DNA from: CAZMFZ01 sp964565665
GTDB lineage: Bacteria; Bacteroidota; Bacteroidia; Cytophagales; UBA9547
Assembly (NCBI GenBank): GCA_964565665.1
Contig: CAZMFZ010000001.1
Location: 9,223-73,222 of the forward strand
Direction: 5' to 3'
DNA length: 64,000 bases
This document shows positions 53,648 through 62,268 of this stretch, piece after piece (the stretch's first letter is position 1; the number at the start of each line of letters is the position of its first letter). A program made the translations under genes and the position numbers. The notes under the pieces are model-generated. The model made no database searches. It was given only the letters and a program-made list of their open reading frames with translations, and had not been told where the DNA came from.

Positions 53648-54303
53648 TACATTTTCACACTGTCCCCAATTGGATAAAAAGATTTTTTAAAAGTTTCGTT
53701 TGGCATATATCTACGAAAGAGAAAATTATTTACCTCACTTTTGATGATGGACCCATTCCTGGAGTAACAGAATTTGTAATTGATGAATTAGCCAAATACA
53801 ATGCCAAAGCCAGTTTTTTCTGTGTGGGCGATAATATCTCGAAAAACCCTGATGTGTTTATAAAGTTGGTAAGAGCTGGTCATGCCATCGGAAACCACAC
53901 TTTCAATCATGTAAAAGGCTGGCAAATGAAGAATGAGGCCTATTTCGAAAACATTTCAAGATTTGAAAAAGAAATAGAAAATTTTAATTTAAAATTCAAT
54001 CTAGCTAGTTTTCAGCATGACAATTTAAAATTATTTCGTCCGCCTTACGGGCGAATAAAACCCTCACAAGCCAAAGTATTGAGGCAAGATTATAAAATAA
54101 TAATGTGGGATGTGCTCACCTGCGACTACGACAAACTATTATCGCCCGAATGTTGCCTTGCTAATGCTATCAAGTATACCAAACCAGGTTCTGTAGTACT
54201 ATTTCACGATAGTCTAAAAGCAGAAAGGAACATGAAATTTACATTGCCTAAGTATTTGGAGCATTATGCAAACCTGGGTTATCAATTCGAAAGCTTGGCA
54301 TAA
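53644..54303 (+). CDS. Polysaccharide deacetylase (NodB domain)
   Basis: A 219-residue NodB-family carbohydrate esterase. Motifs in order: TFDDGP with catalytic and metal Asp, GNHTFNHVKG (metal His pair), FRPPYGRIKPSQ, and WDVLTCDYDK; LFHDS with the final His. It may deacetylate peptidoglycan or surface glycans. No signal peptide is clear, but a basic amphipathic start (WIKRFFKSFVWHI) could attach it to the membrane. The start is TTG 53644 within the miaA stop, so it is translated by coupling. Confidence 0.9.
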   Translation: MIHFHTVPNWIKRFFKSFVWHISTKEKIIYLTFDDGPIPGVTEFVIDELAKYNAKASFFCVGDNISKNPDVFIKLVRAGHAIGNHTFNHVKGWQMKNEAYFENISRFEKEIENFNLKFNLASFQHDNLKLFRPPYGRIKPSQAKVLRQDYKIIMWDVLTCDYDKLLSPECCLANAIKYTKPGSVVLFHDSLKAERNMKFTLPKYLEHYANLGYQFESLA

Positions 54304-54363
54304 TTTTAATAGAGTTTTGTTTGATTTTTACTATCATTATACCAAACTCACTCTCACTGTACC

Positions 54364-54816
54364 ATGCAAGCTACTAGGAAAAATTCTGCACGCATCTTTG
54401 AAAAATTCTCTACCCTGGCTACCAAAGCAACAGGCACACCTTTGGCATTTATTTTTGCATTTGGTATAATATTAATTTGGGGAATAACAGGTCCTTTTTT
54501 CAATTTCTCAGATACATGGCAATTGGTGATAAACACTAGCACTACCATTATTACCTTCTTAATGGTATTTTTAATTCAACAATCGCAAAACAAAGACACT
54601 ACTGCCATTCAACTCAAGCTCAATGAACTTATAGCTGCAAATAAGCATACCAGCAACCGATTAATTGATATTGAAGACCTTTCGGATGAGGAATTAAATG
54701 AACTAAAAAAGTTTTATGTTCGATTGTCTGAGCTATCAAAAGGCGAGAATAGCTTTTTCAAGTCACACTCTTTAGATGAAGCCGAGAAGATACACGTTAA
54801 AAAGTTTGGTAAATAA
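54364..54816 (+). CDS. Low-affinity iron permease family protein
   Basis: A 150-residue membrane protein with two helices (PLAFIFAFGIILIWGITGPFF and TSTTIITFLMVFLIQQSQN) and the family's QNKDTTAIQLKLNELI motif near residues 78-93, followed by a charged helical tail. The family name comes from fungal Fet4-like relatives; its role in bacteria is unproven. It lies 60 bp after the NodB gene and may be cotranscribed. Confidence 0.85.
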   Translation: MQATRKNSARIFEKFSTLATKATGTPLAFIFAFGIILIWGITGPFFNFSDTWQLVINTSTTIITFLMVFLIQQSQNKDTTAIQLKLNELIAANKHTSNRLIDIEDLSDEELNELKKFYVRLSELSKGENSFFKSHSLDEAEKIHVKKFGK

Positions 54817-54835
54817 TCCTTTCATCACCATAAAT

Positions 54836-55840
54836 TTATTCAAAATTATAAACCACACCCAGCATCAGCCTACCAGCATTGCCTATTACCTGGCCGTTTA
54901 GTTTTTCTGCATAAGGTTTTTGAAAAAGGGTTTGTACAATAAACTGTTTGTACATGATATCAATCCCTGCTTGATAAAACCAAGTATAACCTCCTGTAAA
55001 TTCCCTGATATTGCCATTGAGTTTATCTCTTTCAGAAAACTCATAATAATTTCCAATCTTAGGTAAAAAGCTAATTTCATTTATTTTAAGGGTGTAATAA
55101 AAGTTTGCCATCGCATTCCACTTGTTGCCAAACTGTACATTATTTTCGCCTTTGGTGCAATACCGATAATTTAAAAATACATCTGCACCCCATTTATCGT
55201 TGGTAATCAGATAATTAAGGCGAGCAATAATATCAACACTGCTTGTACCAGGCTGGATGTCGTAGCCATAAGTTTTGCTGTTTGCACCTGCATTGTATTT
55301 TCCAGTAGGTATTTTCAACCCTAAACCGGGTTTTACAATATGCTTTATCCAGCCTGTTTCAAATGTATGGGTGTAATCAGCTGCCACAATAGCATCGCCA
55401 AAACCATTGATATTAAAACTCGAATCTTTGACCGGATATGGCGATTGCCATACTTGTTTGTAATACAATTGGCTATGTACATATGGGATAATCAATTGGA
55501 AATTCCAATGCTTTTTATAGGCATAATTACCGCGTAACTCAATGGTTTGGTACATTTCAAAATCATTTTTATGATTGAAAAATTGCGTCCCTTCCTCTTC
55601 AGGCACATGATTTTCTCTGGCATTTGCAGCTTGTAAAGAAGCTGGATTAATATAATATCGATTGGGTTCGCTTTTATAATCGTAGCCATTGAAAAATCTT
55701 TGCCTATAAAATACCCCTACATAACTTTGATTTCTGCGATTGGCATACTCGAAAATATTGCAGATGTCGCATGACGAAGATAAATTCGAAATGGTGATTG
55801 CAAAAAATAATAAACTATGTCTTGTAAATAAAGTTTGCAT
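54836..55840 (-). CDS. Outer-membrane beta-barrel of the MbnP/MbnH cluster
   Basis: A 334-residue exported protein: signal sequence, then a mature start with CDICNIFEYANRRNQSYVGV, in which the C-x-x-C pair could bind metal, and amphipathic strands typical of a transporter-like barrel ending in a terminal aromatic strand (LMLGVVYNFE). It is the last gene of a five-gene operon with two MbnP lipoproteins and a di-haem peroxidase, 11 bp downstream of the latter. It may move the metal or its ligand across the outer membrane; this is inferred from context. Confidence 0.75.
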   Translation of the reverse strand: MQTLFTRHSLLFFAITISNLSSSCDICNIFEYANRRNQSYVGVFYRQRFFNGYDYKSEPNRYYINPASLQAANARENHVPEEEGTQFFNHKNDFEMYQTIELRGNYAYKKHWNFQLIIPYVHSQLYYKQVWQSPYPVKDSSFNINGFGDAIVAADYTHTFETGWIKHIVKPGLGLKIPTGKYNAGANSKTYGYDIQPGTSSVDIIARLNYLITNDKWGADVFLNYRYCTKGENNVQFGNKWNAMANFYYTLKINEISFLPKIGNYYEFSERDKLNGNIREFTGGYTWFYQAGIDIMYKQFIVQTLFQKPYAEKLNGQVIGNAGRLMLGVVYNFE

Positions 55841-55851
55841 TAATAAATGTC

Positions 55852-56883
55852 TTAATTTAATGATTGGGATGTAAATTCATAATCATCAAGTGTCTTTAAG
55901 AATATTTTCAGGTCTTCGATTTCAACAATAGAAAGTTGAAACCCGGGTTTAGGGATTTTCTCATCAAGCGTTGCCGAATATTTTATTCCACTATTATAGT
56001 GTGTTAATACTTCATCAATGTTGGCAAATCGGCCATCATGCATGTAGGGCGCTGTGAAGGATAAATTTCGCAATGAAGGAGTTTTGAATTTGCCTACATC
56101 CACAATATTACCAGTAATTCTATACCTGCCCTTATGAATATTTTCGTGGCTATTATCATTAAAACTACTGTCTAAGCCATTGTTATGAAAATCAAAATCG
56201 GTAAAGAAATCGGCTTTGTGGCAGCTTTCGCATTTGCTTTTAAATATTTCCAAACCTTTCAATTCTTGCAAAGTCAATATTTCTCCTTCCAATCTCACAT
56301 ATTTGTCATATTTGGAATTAGCTGAAATAAGCGAACGCTCAAATTGAGCAATAGCATGCACCAATAAAGTGGTGTTGATGGAATCCACTCCAAATGCCTC
56401 TTTAAATAATATAGGATATTTTGCGGAAAGGCGAAGCTCAGTTATTAATTCACTCAAGTTTTGCTTCATTTCATCTTCGTGCTGCAAAGGAGCAAATACT
56501 TGTGATTCAAGATTTTTAGCTCCACCATCTGCAAAATAGCCCTTTGCCCAAGCTATATTGAATAATGCTGGTGCATTTCTTAACATTGGTATTCCTGAAA
56601 TACCTTTGTTTGAGAAAGCCAATCCATCGGAAAACGCCTTGTCAGCATGGTGACAAGCAGCACAGGCTATTGTATTATTCCCAGACAAAATAGGGTCGAA
56701 AAACAATTTCTTTCCTAATGCTATTCCTTTTACAGTAGCGCGATTATCTGTAGGTTGTGGCAATTCAGTGGAAAAATTCTTAGGCACTTCAATTGCGATA
56801 GATGAATTTGGCTGCAAAATTTCACCATCTTGTGAACAAGAGTACATAAAAATTAAAAAAACAAGAAACACAAGTTTTTTCAA
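55852..56883 (-). CDS. MauG/MbnH-type di-haem cytochrome c peroxidase
   Basis: A 343-residue lipoprotein (lipobox MYSC, Cys16) with two haem-c sites: CAACH (74-78) and CESCH (218-222). It has the peroxidase/MauG framework (GKKLFFDPILSGNNTIACAACH, SLRNLSFTAPYMHDGRF, LTHYNSGI). In methanotrophs the homologous MbnH oxidises a Trp of MbnP to kynurenine; the two MbnP genes just upstream suggest the same chemistry here. A bacterial cytochrome c peroxidase is the alternative. The start is TTG 56883. Confidence 0.88.
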   Translation of the reverse strand: MKKLVFLVFLIFMYSCSQDGEILQPNSSIAIEVPKNFSTELPQPTDNRATVKGIALGKKLFFDPILSGNNTIACAACHHADKAFSDGLAFSNKGISGIPMLRNAPALFNIAWAKGYFADGGAKNLESQVFAPLQHEDEMKQNLSELITELRLSAKYPILFKEAFGVDSINTTLLVHAIAQFERSLISANSKYDKYVRLEGEILTLQELKGLEIFKSKCESCHKADFFTDFDFHNNGLDSSFNDNSHENIHKGRYRITGNIVDVGKFKTPSLRNLSFTAPYMHDGRFANIDEVLTHYNSGIKYSATLDEKIPKPGFQLSIVEIEDLKIFLKTLDDYEFTSQSLN

Positions 56884-57002
56884 AAACCGAGAAATTTTAA
56901 GCTTGAATAGAATGTATGGCGGAATGATAAACCTAATTTATTACCAATCCAATACCGAAAGCTATCGATACCGGATTGGGCAAATAATCTAGAATACAAC
57001 TC

Positions 57003-57020
57003 AATGTGTGGCCACATTGA
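57003..57020. other. Hairpin between mbnP-like and peroxidase genes
   Basis: CAATGTG and CACATTG form a 7-bp stem around TGGC in the 150-bp gap of the operon. It has no T-run, so it may adjust mRNA stability rather than stop transcription. Confidence 0.35.
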
Positions 57021-57033
57021 TTGGTAATTCAAT

Positions 57034-57879
57034 TTATTCCTCATCTGCCTGATGCACATGATGTAGTAAAAATACGCCATTTTTTTGTGCATAGTTATCA
57101 GCAATTTTAGAGGCCAAAGCAGCATCAACCATTGGGCTGTTGCTTACTTTTAAATCAAGTACATTTGTTTCCGCCCCGATGCTACCAAATACACCTAAAA
57201 AATTGTTTTTGAAGTGTAGTTCTGGCGATCCTGTTTTCACTACTTTGGTATTTTCTGGCAAATCAAATGTAAGGGTTTTGTAGTTGGCATCTAAGCCTAT
57301 ATGGTATGAATAGTAACCATATTTACCCGTGCTTATTTCGTATCGCCCTTCCATTTTCATGAAAATATAACCAGTATTCCAAGTCCAACTCATACCTATT
57401 GTCTCGCTCAAATCGCCAGTTTTTTTTGTTAAATCATGGTTTCTAATTTCATCTACACCTATGCTGTATGAAATTTTAGAATAACTGCCTACTGGCACAC
57501 CAGTAATTTCGATATCTTCTTTAATACTTTTGGGGGTATATTCTATTAAATGATAACTATTTGGCTCACTAAAGGATTTGCCCAAACTATCGGTAAGCAC
57601 AATATTGCTAATCCAATACCTCACACTGTTTATAGTGATTTTATTTCCCGCAGCATTAGTATAGATATTAGTAAGTGCGGTTGTAGAATCCTTGATGCCA
57701 GAATTGTCTAAATTTAATTTTGTATACACACCCTCTTTTAATGTTTGGGTATCAAAATACAAACTTACCTTTCCAGTATCAGTAGGCTTCGGGTCGTCTT
57801 TTTTGGTATCTTTTGTACACGACCAATAAGTAACCAATATTGAAATAATTAGAAATGTGTTTTTCATTTTGTTTTTCAT
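57034..57879 (-). CDS. MbnP-family lipoprotein (copy 1)
   Basis: A 281-residue lipoprotein (lipobox YWSC, Cys21). It has the family's order: KVSLYFDTQTL at the start of the mature part, KITINSVRYWISNIVL, SYSKISYSIGVDEIRN, the conserved WTWNTGY (165-171) and YSYHIGLDANYKTLTF. MbnP proteins bind copper at a site involving an oxidised Trp. The C-terminus carries a His cluster (LLHHVHQADEE) not needed for the fold and suited to metal. ATGs at 57879 and 57867 are both possible. It lies between its paralogue and the peroxidase gene. Confidence 0.85.
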   Translation of the reverse strand: MKNKMKNTFLIISILVTYWSCTKDTKKDDPKPTDTGKVSLYFDTQTLKEGVYTKLNLDNSGIKDSTTALTNIYTNAAGNKITINSVRYWISNIVLTDSLGKSFSEPNSYHLIEYTPKSIKEDIEITGVPVGSYSKISYSIGVDEIRNHDLTKKTGDLSETIGMSWTWNTGYIFMKMEGRYEISTGKYGYYSYHIGLDANYKTLTFDLPENTKVVKTGSPELHFKNNFLGVFGSIGAETNVLDLKVSNSPMVDAALASKIADNYAQKNGVFLLHHVHQADEE

Positions 57880-57921
57880 TTTGTTTAATTTTTAAATTAA
57901 AGTGTAAAATTATTTTTTGAA

Positions 57922-58665
57922 TTAAGGATTTACGATTTTGCTGATAGAAAACATGCCTGCTGCATAATTCGAGCCAATCTTGTCAGCATCAGAATTTTGC
58001 ATGGCTTGGTCCACCTCATCAAAATCTATTAAATAAGGGCTTCTGAACATACCATTAATATTCACCTTCACCTTGATTATGGAAGTTTTACCAGCCTCTA
58101 TTTTCAAGTTCGAACTTAAATTGAAACTCAAAGATTTATAATTTTTGTCTTCACCTACATGAAATACTAACGCCCCATTTTTCGTAGGTGTTACATACTC
58201 TCCTTCAAGTAGTAGAAATTTGTAGCCCGTATTCCAATCCCATGTCATGCCACTACCTGGTGCTAATTCACCCAAATGGACAGTACTATGGTTATTTACA
58301 GAATCCACACCTATATCAAAACTTAAATTGGAATAATTGCCAACTTCTATACTATCGATTATGAAAGCTTTTTTAATAAATTCTGATGTATAGCTTATCA
58401 GGTTATAATTTTCCTTTTTAATAAAATTTAATCCTACTGCACTTAATGATCTAAAATGAACAAAAAACTTAAATTGCTCAATTAAAAAAGTGTCGTTAGC
58501 AGGCGACAGATATTGTTTGGTATACAATTCTAAAGGAATAGTATCGATGTAGGGTTCAAAAACCAATTGAAGCTTACCTGTTTTTATTAGCATAGGTTCT
58601 ACAGCTTTATCTTGTTTACAGGCATAGACAAGCAGGAGTACCCCCAAAAGTGTAACTTTTTTCAT
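57922..58665 (-). CDS. MbnP-family lipoprotein (copy 2)
   Basis: A 247-residue lipoprotein (lipobox VYAC, Cys16), a paralogue of the downstream gene. It keeps FLIEQFKFFVHFRSL, YSNLSFDIGVDSVNNH, WDWNTGY (142-148) and VFHVGEDKNYKSLSF. It lacks the C-terminal His cluster of copy 1 and ends in NYAAGMFSISKIVNP. The two copies differ enough to have separate roles, for example delivery and storage of copper. The downstream gene starts 43 bp on. Confidence 0.85.
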   Translation of the reverse strand: MKKVTLLGVLLLVYACKQDKAVEPMLIKTGKLQLVFEPYIDTIPLELYTKQYLSPANDTFLIEQFKFFVHFRSLSAVGLNFIKKENYNLISYTSEFIKKAFIIDSIEVGNYSNLSFDIGVDSVNNHSTVHLGELAPGSGMTWDWNTGYKFLLLEGEYVTPTKNGALVFHVGEDKNYKSLSFNLSSNLKIEAGKTSIIKVKVNINGMFRSPYLIDFDEVDQAMQNSDADKIGSNYAAGMFSISKIVNP

Positions 58666-58773
58666 CAGCTTTGAAATTGAATAATAGATAAAATTAAAGG
58701 ATAGAATATTCCAAAAAACACTGAGATTGTGTTTTATATACTAAAATATTAATGGAATAAAATATAAAATGTA

Positions 58774-59148
58774 CTAAGCGACAATTGGCGGCTTATTGAG
58801 GGAAGTAAAAAAATCAGAGCTATTATAGCAATTCTTAGTAAAATATTTTTGAAGTGAAAAAATACTAGGATTTAGTAGCACAAATTCATTTGAAACTGAG
58901 GTAAATTCAAATGAAAGATTGAGATTTTGAAGGCTATTTTCATTCCCTTTTGCTTGTTCGGCTTTTTTTAAGGTTTTATTTAGGTGACATTTGCCATTAC
59001 ATTTCAATTTGGGTTTGGCTTTATTTACGCAAAAATTTTGGGTGAAATAGGTTTTATTGGCTTCATAAGTCAGTTGCAAAATGCCCACAGAAAACATATT
59101 GACTGATAATAAAAAAATTAGACTAAAAGCAATTGCCTTTTGAAACAT
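58774..59148 (-). CDS. CNGKCH-motif membrane protein at the head of the copper cluster
   Basis: A 124-residue protein with one N-terminal hydrophobic helix and a short periplasmic-type region holding FCVNKAKPKLKCNGKCHLNK: three cysteines and a His in a basic context. This motif recurs in small Bacteroidota proteins beside copper-related genes. The tail (LQNLNLSFEFTS ... FTSLNKPPIVA) is unremarkable. It is the first gene of the operon. A TATATTTG box ends 4 bp before the ATG, so the transcript is probably leaderless. Confidence 0.75.
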   Translation of the reverse strand: MFQKAIAFSLIFLLSVNMFSVGILQLTYEANKTYFTQNFCVNKAKPKLKCNGKCHLNKTLKKAEQAKGNENSLQNLNLSFEFTSVSNEFVLLNPSIFSLQKYFTKNCYNSSDFFTSLNKPPIVA

Positions 59149-59152
59149 GAAG

Positions 59153-59160
59153 CAAATATA
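59153..59160 (-). promoter_or_regulatory. -7 box of the MbnP/MbnH operon
   Basis: TATATTTG on the minus strand matches TAnnTTTG exactly and ends 4 bp before the ATG, implying a leaderless mRNA. No clear -33 element is visible, so activation by a regulator may be needed. Confidence 0.45.
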
Positions 59161-59284
59161 GGATAATTTAGAATGAAGAGATTGTTAATACGTTGTTTTT
59201 AACAATGTTTTTAAAACTCATTATCAAATGGATGTTATAGTATACTAAATTGAATCGGTAAATCAAGTGAAATTTTAGCAACGA

Positions 59285-61300
59285 ATGACTATAAGAACTA
59301 CACTCCTACTTGTTTATATTACATTTTTGCCATTTCTACTGTATTCGGCTGACGATATATATGATATTTCTAAAAACATTGCCTCTGAAAGCCAAAAACC
59401 TTATTTAAAAATATTTGCAGACTCTTCAAAGAATATAAGCTTACATGATATATCCAAAGAAAATAGTGGTGTTAAATTTATTCCTTTCGATAAAAAACAC
59501 ATTAATTCTAATATAAAAACCCATTGGCTTCAATTAAAGGTAGACAATTCTTCATTATTTACTCAAACCAAATATTTTGGGTTTGGCGATGCTATCGAGT
59601 ATATTACTTTATTTGAGTTCAAAAATGATAGTTTGATAAATTGTATGCTTTTGGGTTCAAAAATCCCCGTTGATAATAGAGAAATAAAAACAGGCAGGGA
59701 TAATATTTTCAAAATTACTATTCCTAAAAAATCTACCCGCACTTTTTATATTAAGCTTGAGAACGAATCGCGGTTTGCCAAGCAATTTTTAGGTTATTTA
59801 TCTGAATATTTTATAGTTTATAGTCCATCCTTTTTTGAAAGTAATTTTACAAAAGGCAGAATATTCAATTCGTTTTATTATGGGGCTATTTTCATTATGT
59901 TTTTTTATAATTTGTTTTTGGCATTCTCGCTCCGCAGTAGGGAATATGCAGCCTATGTGGCCTTTACTGTAGCCTTTTTTATCTTTAATTTATTTTCGGA
60001 TGGCTACCCCTCCGAGACAATATTTGCCCATTTGCCCAATAGAGACCGTTTGCTGCGGATATTTGTAGCACCCACTACGTTCATAGCTTATATAGTATTT
60101 AGCCGCATTTATCTTAAAACAAAAACTATCACGCCCCGAGCAGATAAGCTATATTTTGTATTGGTGGTACTGTTGGCTTCGTGTTATATACCCATAGCTA
60201 TGGGGCATTGGTGGATAGGAAGAAACCTGATGACATATATACTAATTGCATTCATAGCCTATTATGCAGTGGTATCAGTTGTGTGCTATAAAAGAGGGTA
60301 TAAACCTGCACTTTTCTATATTGTGGGCAATGCAATGCTGCTGGTTTCCGGATTGATATATGGACTCTACTTACTGGCCTTCATTCCTCACAATGGCTAT
60401 ACAAGAATAGTAGAATATTTGCCTCAAGTTGGCTCCATATTCGAGCTGGCTTTCTTTTCGTTGGGCTTGGCTCAAAGAATAAAAATAGCAGAAAATGCTA
60501 AATCGATGGCTCAGTTACAAACCATAGAGGCCATGACGGAGAATAAGCATATTTTACTGATGCAAAATGAAATATTGGAAACCAAGGTAACGCAAAGAAC
60601 CGAAGATTTATTTGTGGCCAATAGAGAGCTAAATGGTGCGAATACTGAGCTTAAGAAGACTGTGCAACAGATTGAAACAGAACGAAAGAGAATAGACCAA
60701 TTGCTTCTAAATATATTGCCGAAAGAAATAGTGCTGGAGCTGAAACAAAAAGGGACAGCCGTACCTCGACATTATGAGATGGTAAGCGTATTATTTGCCG
60801 ATTTGGTGAATTTTACCTCGTACGCTGCCAAATTGCCTCCAGCAGAAATAACCAAGAAACTCGATACACTATTTTACGAATTTGATAAAATATGTGCCAA
60901 TAATAGCCTTGAAAAGATTAAAACTATAGGGGATTGCTATATGGCAGCCGGGGGATTGCCCTTAAGCAACGCTACCAACGCCTTAGATGCAGTGAAAACG
61001 GCCTTGGCGATGATAGAAGTAATTAAAGATTCGGAATGGCAATTAAGAATAGGCATACATACTGGGGCTGTGGTTGCTGGTGTAATCGGCATAAACAAAT
61101 TTGCATATGATATTTGGGGCGATGTAGTGAACATAGCTTCCAGGCTAGAATCGACCAGTGAAAATAATAGGATAAATATATCGAAGGAGACCTATTTGCT
61201 GGTGAAAGATGAGATAAGTTGCGAATATCGGGGTAAACTGGCCGCAAAAAACAAGGGAGAAATAGATATGTATTTCGTGCAAGCCACAGATACTGTTTAA
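59285..61300 (+). CDS. 7TM-DISM receptor adenylate cyclase
   Basis: A 671-residue signalling protein: signal peptide, periplasmic DISMED2-type domain (about 25-165), seven membrane helices (about 195-395), a coiled coil (about 415-480) and a class III nucleotide cyclase domain (about 490-665). Metal Asp sits in VLFADLVNFTSYA, and KTIGDCYMAAGG supplies the substrate-side Lys and the second Asp. WGDVVNIASRLES holds the transition-state region. The Lys-Asp pair favours ATP over GTP. The ligand of the 7TM part is unknown. It is divergent from the copper cluster. Confidence 0.92.
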   Translation: MTIRTTLLLVYITFLPFLLYSADDIYDISKNIASESQKPYLKIFADSSKNISLHDISKENSGVKFIPFDKKHINSNIKTHWLQLKVDNSSLFTQTKYFGFGDAIEYITLFEFKNDSLINCMLLGSKIPVDNREIKTGRDNIFKITIPKKSTRTFYIKLENESRFAKQFLGYLSEYFIVYSPSFFESNFTKGRIFNSFYYGAIFIMFFYNLFLAFSLRSREYAAYVAFTVAFFIFNLFSDGYPSETIFAHLPNRDRLLRIFVAPTTFIAYIVFSRIYLKTKTITPRADKLYFVLVVLLASCYIPIAMGHWWIGRNLMTYILIAFIAYYAVVSVVCYKRGYKPALFYIVGNAMLLVSGLIYGLYLLAFIPHNGYTRIVEYLPQVGSIFELAFFSLGLAQRIKIAENAKSMAQLQTIEAMTENKHILLMQNEILETKVTQRTEDLFVANRELNGANTELKKTVQQIETERKRIDQLLLNILPKEIVLELKQKGTAVPRHYEMVSVLFADLVNFTSYAAKLPPAEITKKLDTLFYEFDKICANNSLEKIKTIGDCYMAAGGLPLSNATNALDAVKTALAMIEVIKDSEWQLRIGIHTGAVVAGVIGINKFAYDIWGDVVNIASRLESTSENNRINISKETYLLVKDEISCEYRGKLAAKNKGEIDMYFVQATDTV

Positions 61301-62262
61301 AAATCGTTTGGTGCTATGGCTTTCCAGTGTCGCAACGATTTGCTGAAATCATAGTTGAATACAAATCCTTTTTGTGCCAGTACTTTTGGCACTATATGCG
61401 TTGGTCTGGCCACTTTTTTTACTCTATCAGGATGTATGCCATTTAAGTTTGGCTTGATTTTATATAGAATGGCTGCCGCTACTTTTAATAATACCATCGG
61501 AAAACGGATAATTTTGCCATTTGTACCTAGTTCTGCATTTATTATTTTTATCAAATCGCCTAAGCTTTCTGTTTCTCGCTCTACATAATTGTAAGTGAGG
61601 ATTTTTTCTGATTGATTCATCATGAAAACCATGCTTTCAAGCAGACCATATATATAACCATACGATTTTTTAATGGAAGGTGCGACTGGCAATAAGAAAT
61701 ATCCTTTTTTTACTGCTTTAATCATCCTTAATATATTGCCCGGATCGCCTGGGCCGTAGATAACACCTGGCCGAACGATTACTACTCTTCTTGCTTTCTC
61801 GAGGTTGCACCAATTTTTATGAATGTATTCGGCTGCTAGCTTTGATATTCCATAAGGTGTGTTGGGTTGGGTAAGTGCATATTCATCGGTAGGCTTTAGC
61901 GTAGGGCCGTAAGGCGCTATGCTTGAGGTGAAAAAAATATTTATACAACCAATTTTCTCTGCAAAAGCACATACATGCTCCGCCCCTTTGATATTAGTCT
62001 CAAAATATTCTTGACTTTCATGTCCGGGTTCACGATGTACAGCTGCGAAGTTGAATATCCAATCGACAGGATGTTTTACAAAACCAGTTGCTATAGCATT
62101 GCGAACATCTATTCTACTAAATATGACAGATTGATTGGTAATGAGTGCAGATTCATCTACATCTGCAATGTATACAGTAGAAAATATTTTATTTTCCAGT
62201 ACATATTCGGCCATTTTATTGCCGATATAACCTGAGCCACCGAAAATTAGGCAAGTTGCCAT
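61297..62262 (-). CDS. NAD-dependent epimerase/dehydratase
   Basis: A 321-residue extended SDR acting on nucleotide sugars. It has GGSGYIG (8-14), FNFAAVHREPGH, SSIAPYG and the catalytic YGISK pair, followed by RPGVIYGPGDPGN. The substrate is unknown; genes on the same strand encode a glycosyltransferase and a polysaccharide ligase/polymerase, so it probably makes a sugar for a surface glycan. It overlaps the cyclase stop by 4 bp convergently. 6 bp separate it from the glycosyltransferase gene. Confidence 0.9.
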   Translation of the reverse strand: MATCLIFGGSGYIGNKMAEYVLENKIFSTVYIADVDESALITNQSVIFSRIDVRNAIATGFVKHPVDWIFNFAAVHREPGHESQEYFETNIKGAEHVCAFAEKIGCINIFFTSSIAPYGPTLKPTDEYALTQPNTPYGISKLAAEYIHKNWCNLEKARRVVIVRPGVIYGPGDPGNILRMIKAVKKGYFLLPVAPSIKKSYGYIYGLLESMVFMMNQSEKILTYNYVERETESLGDLIKIINAELGTNGKIIRFPMVLLKVAAAILYKIKPNLNGIHPDRVKKVARPTHIVPKVLAQKGFVFNYDFSKSLRHWKAIAPNDF

Positions 62263-62268
62263 TTAATT

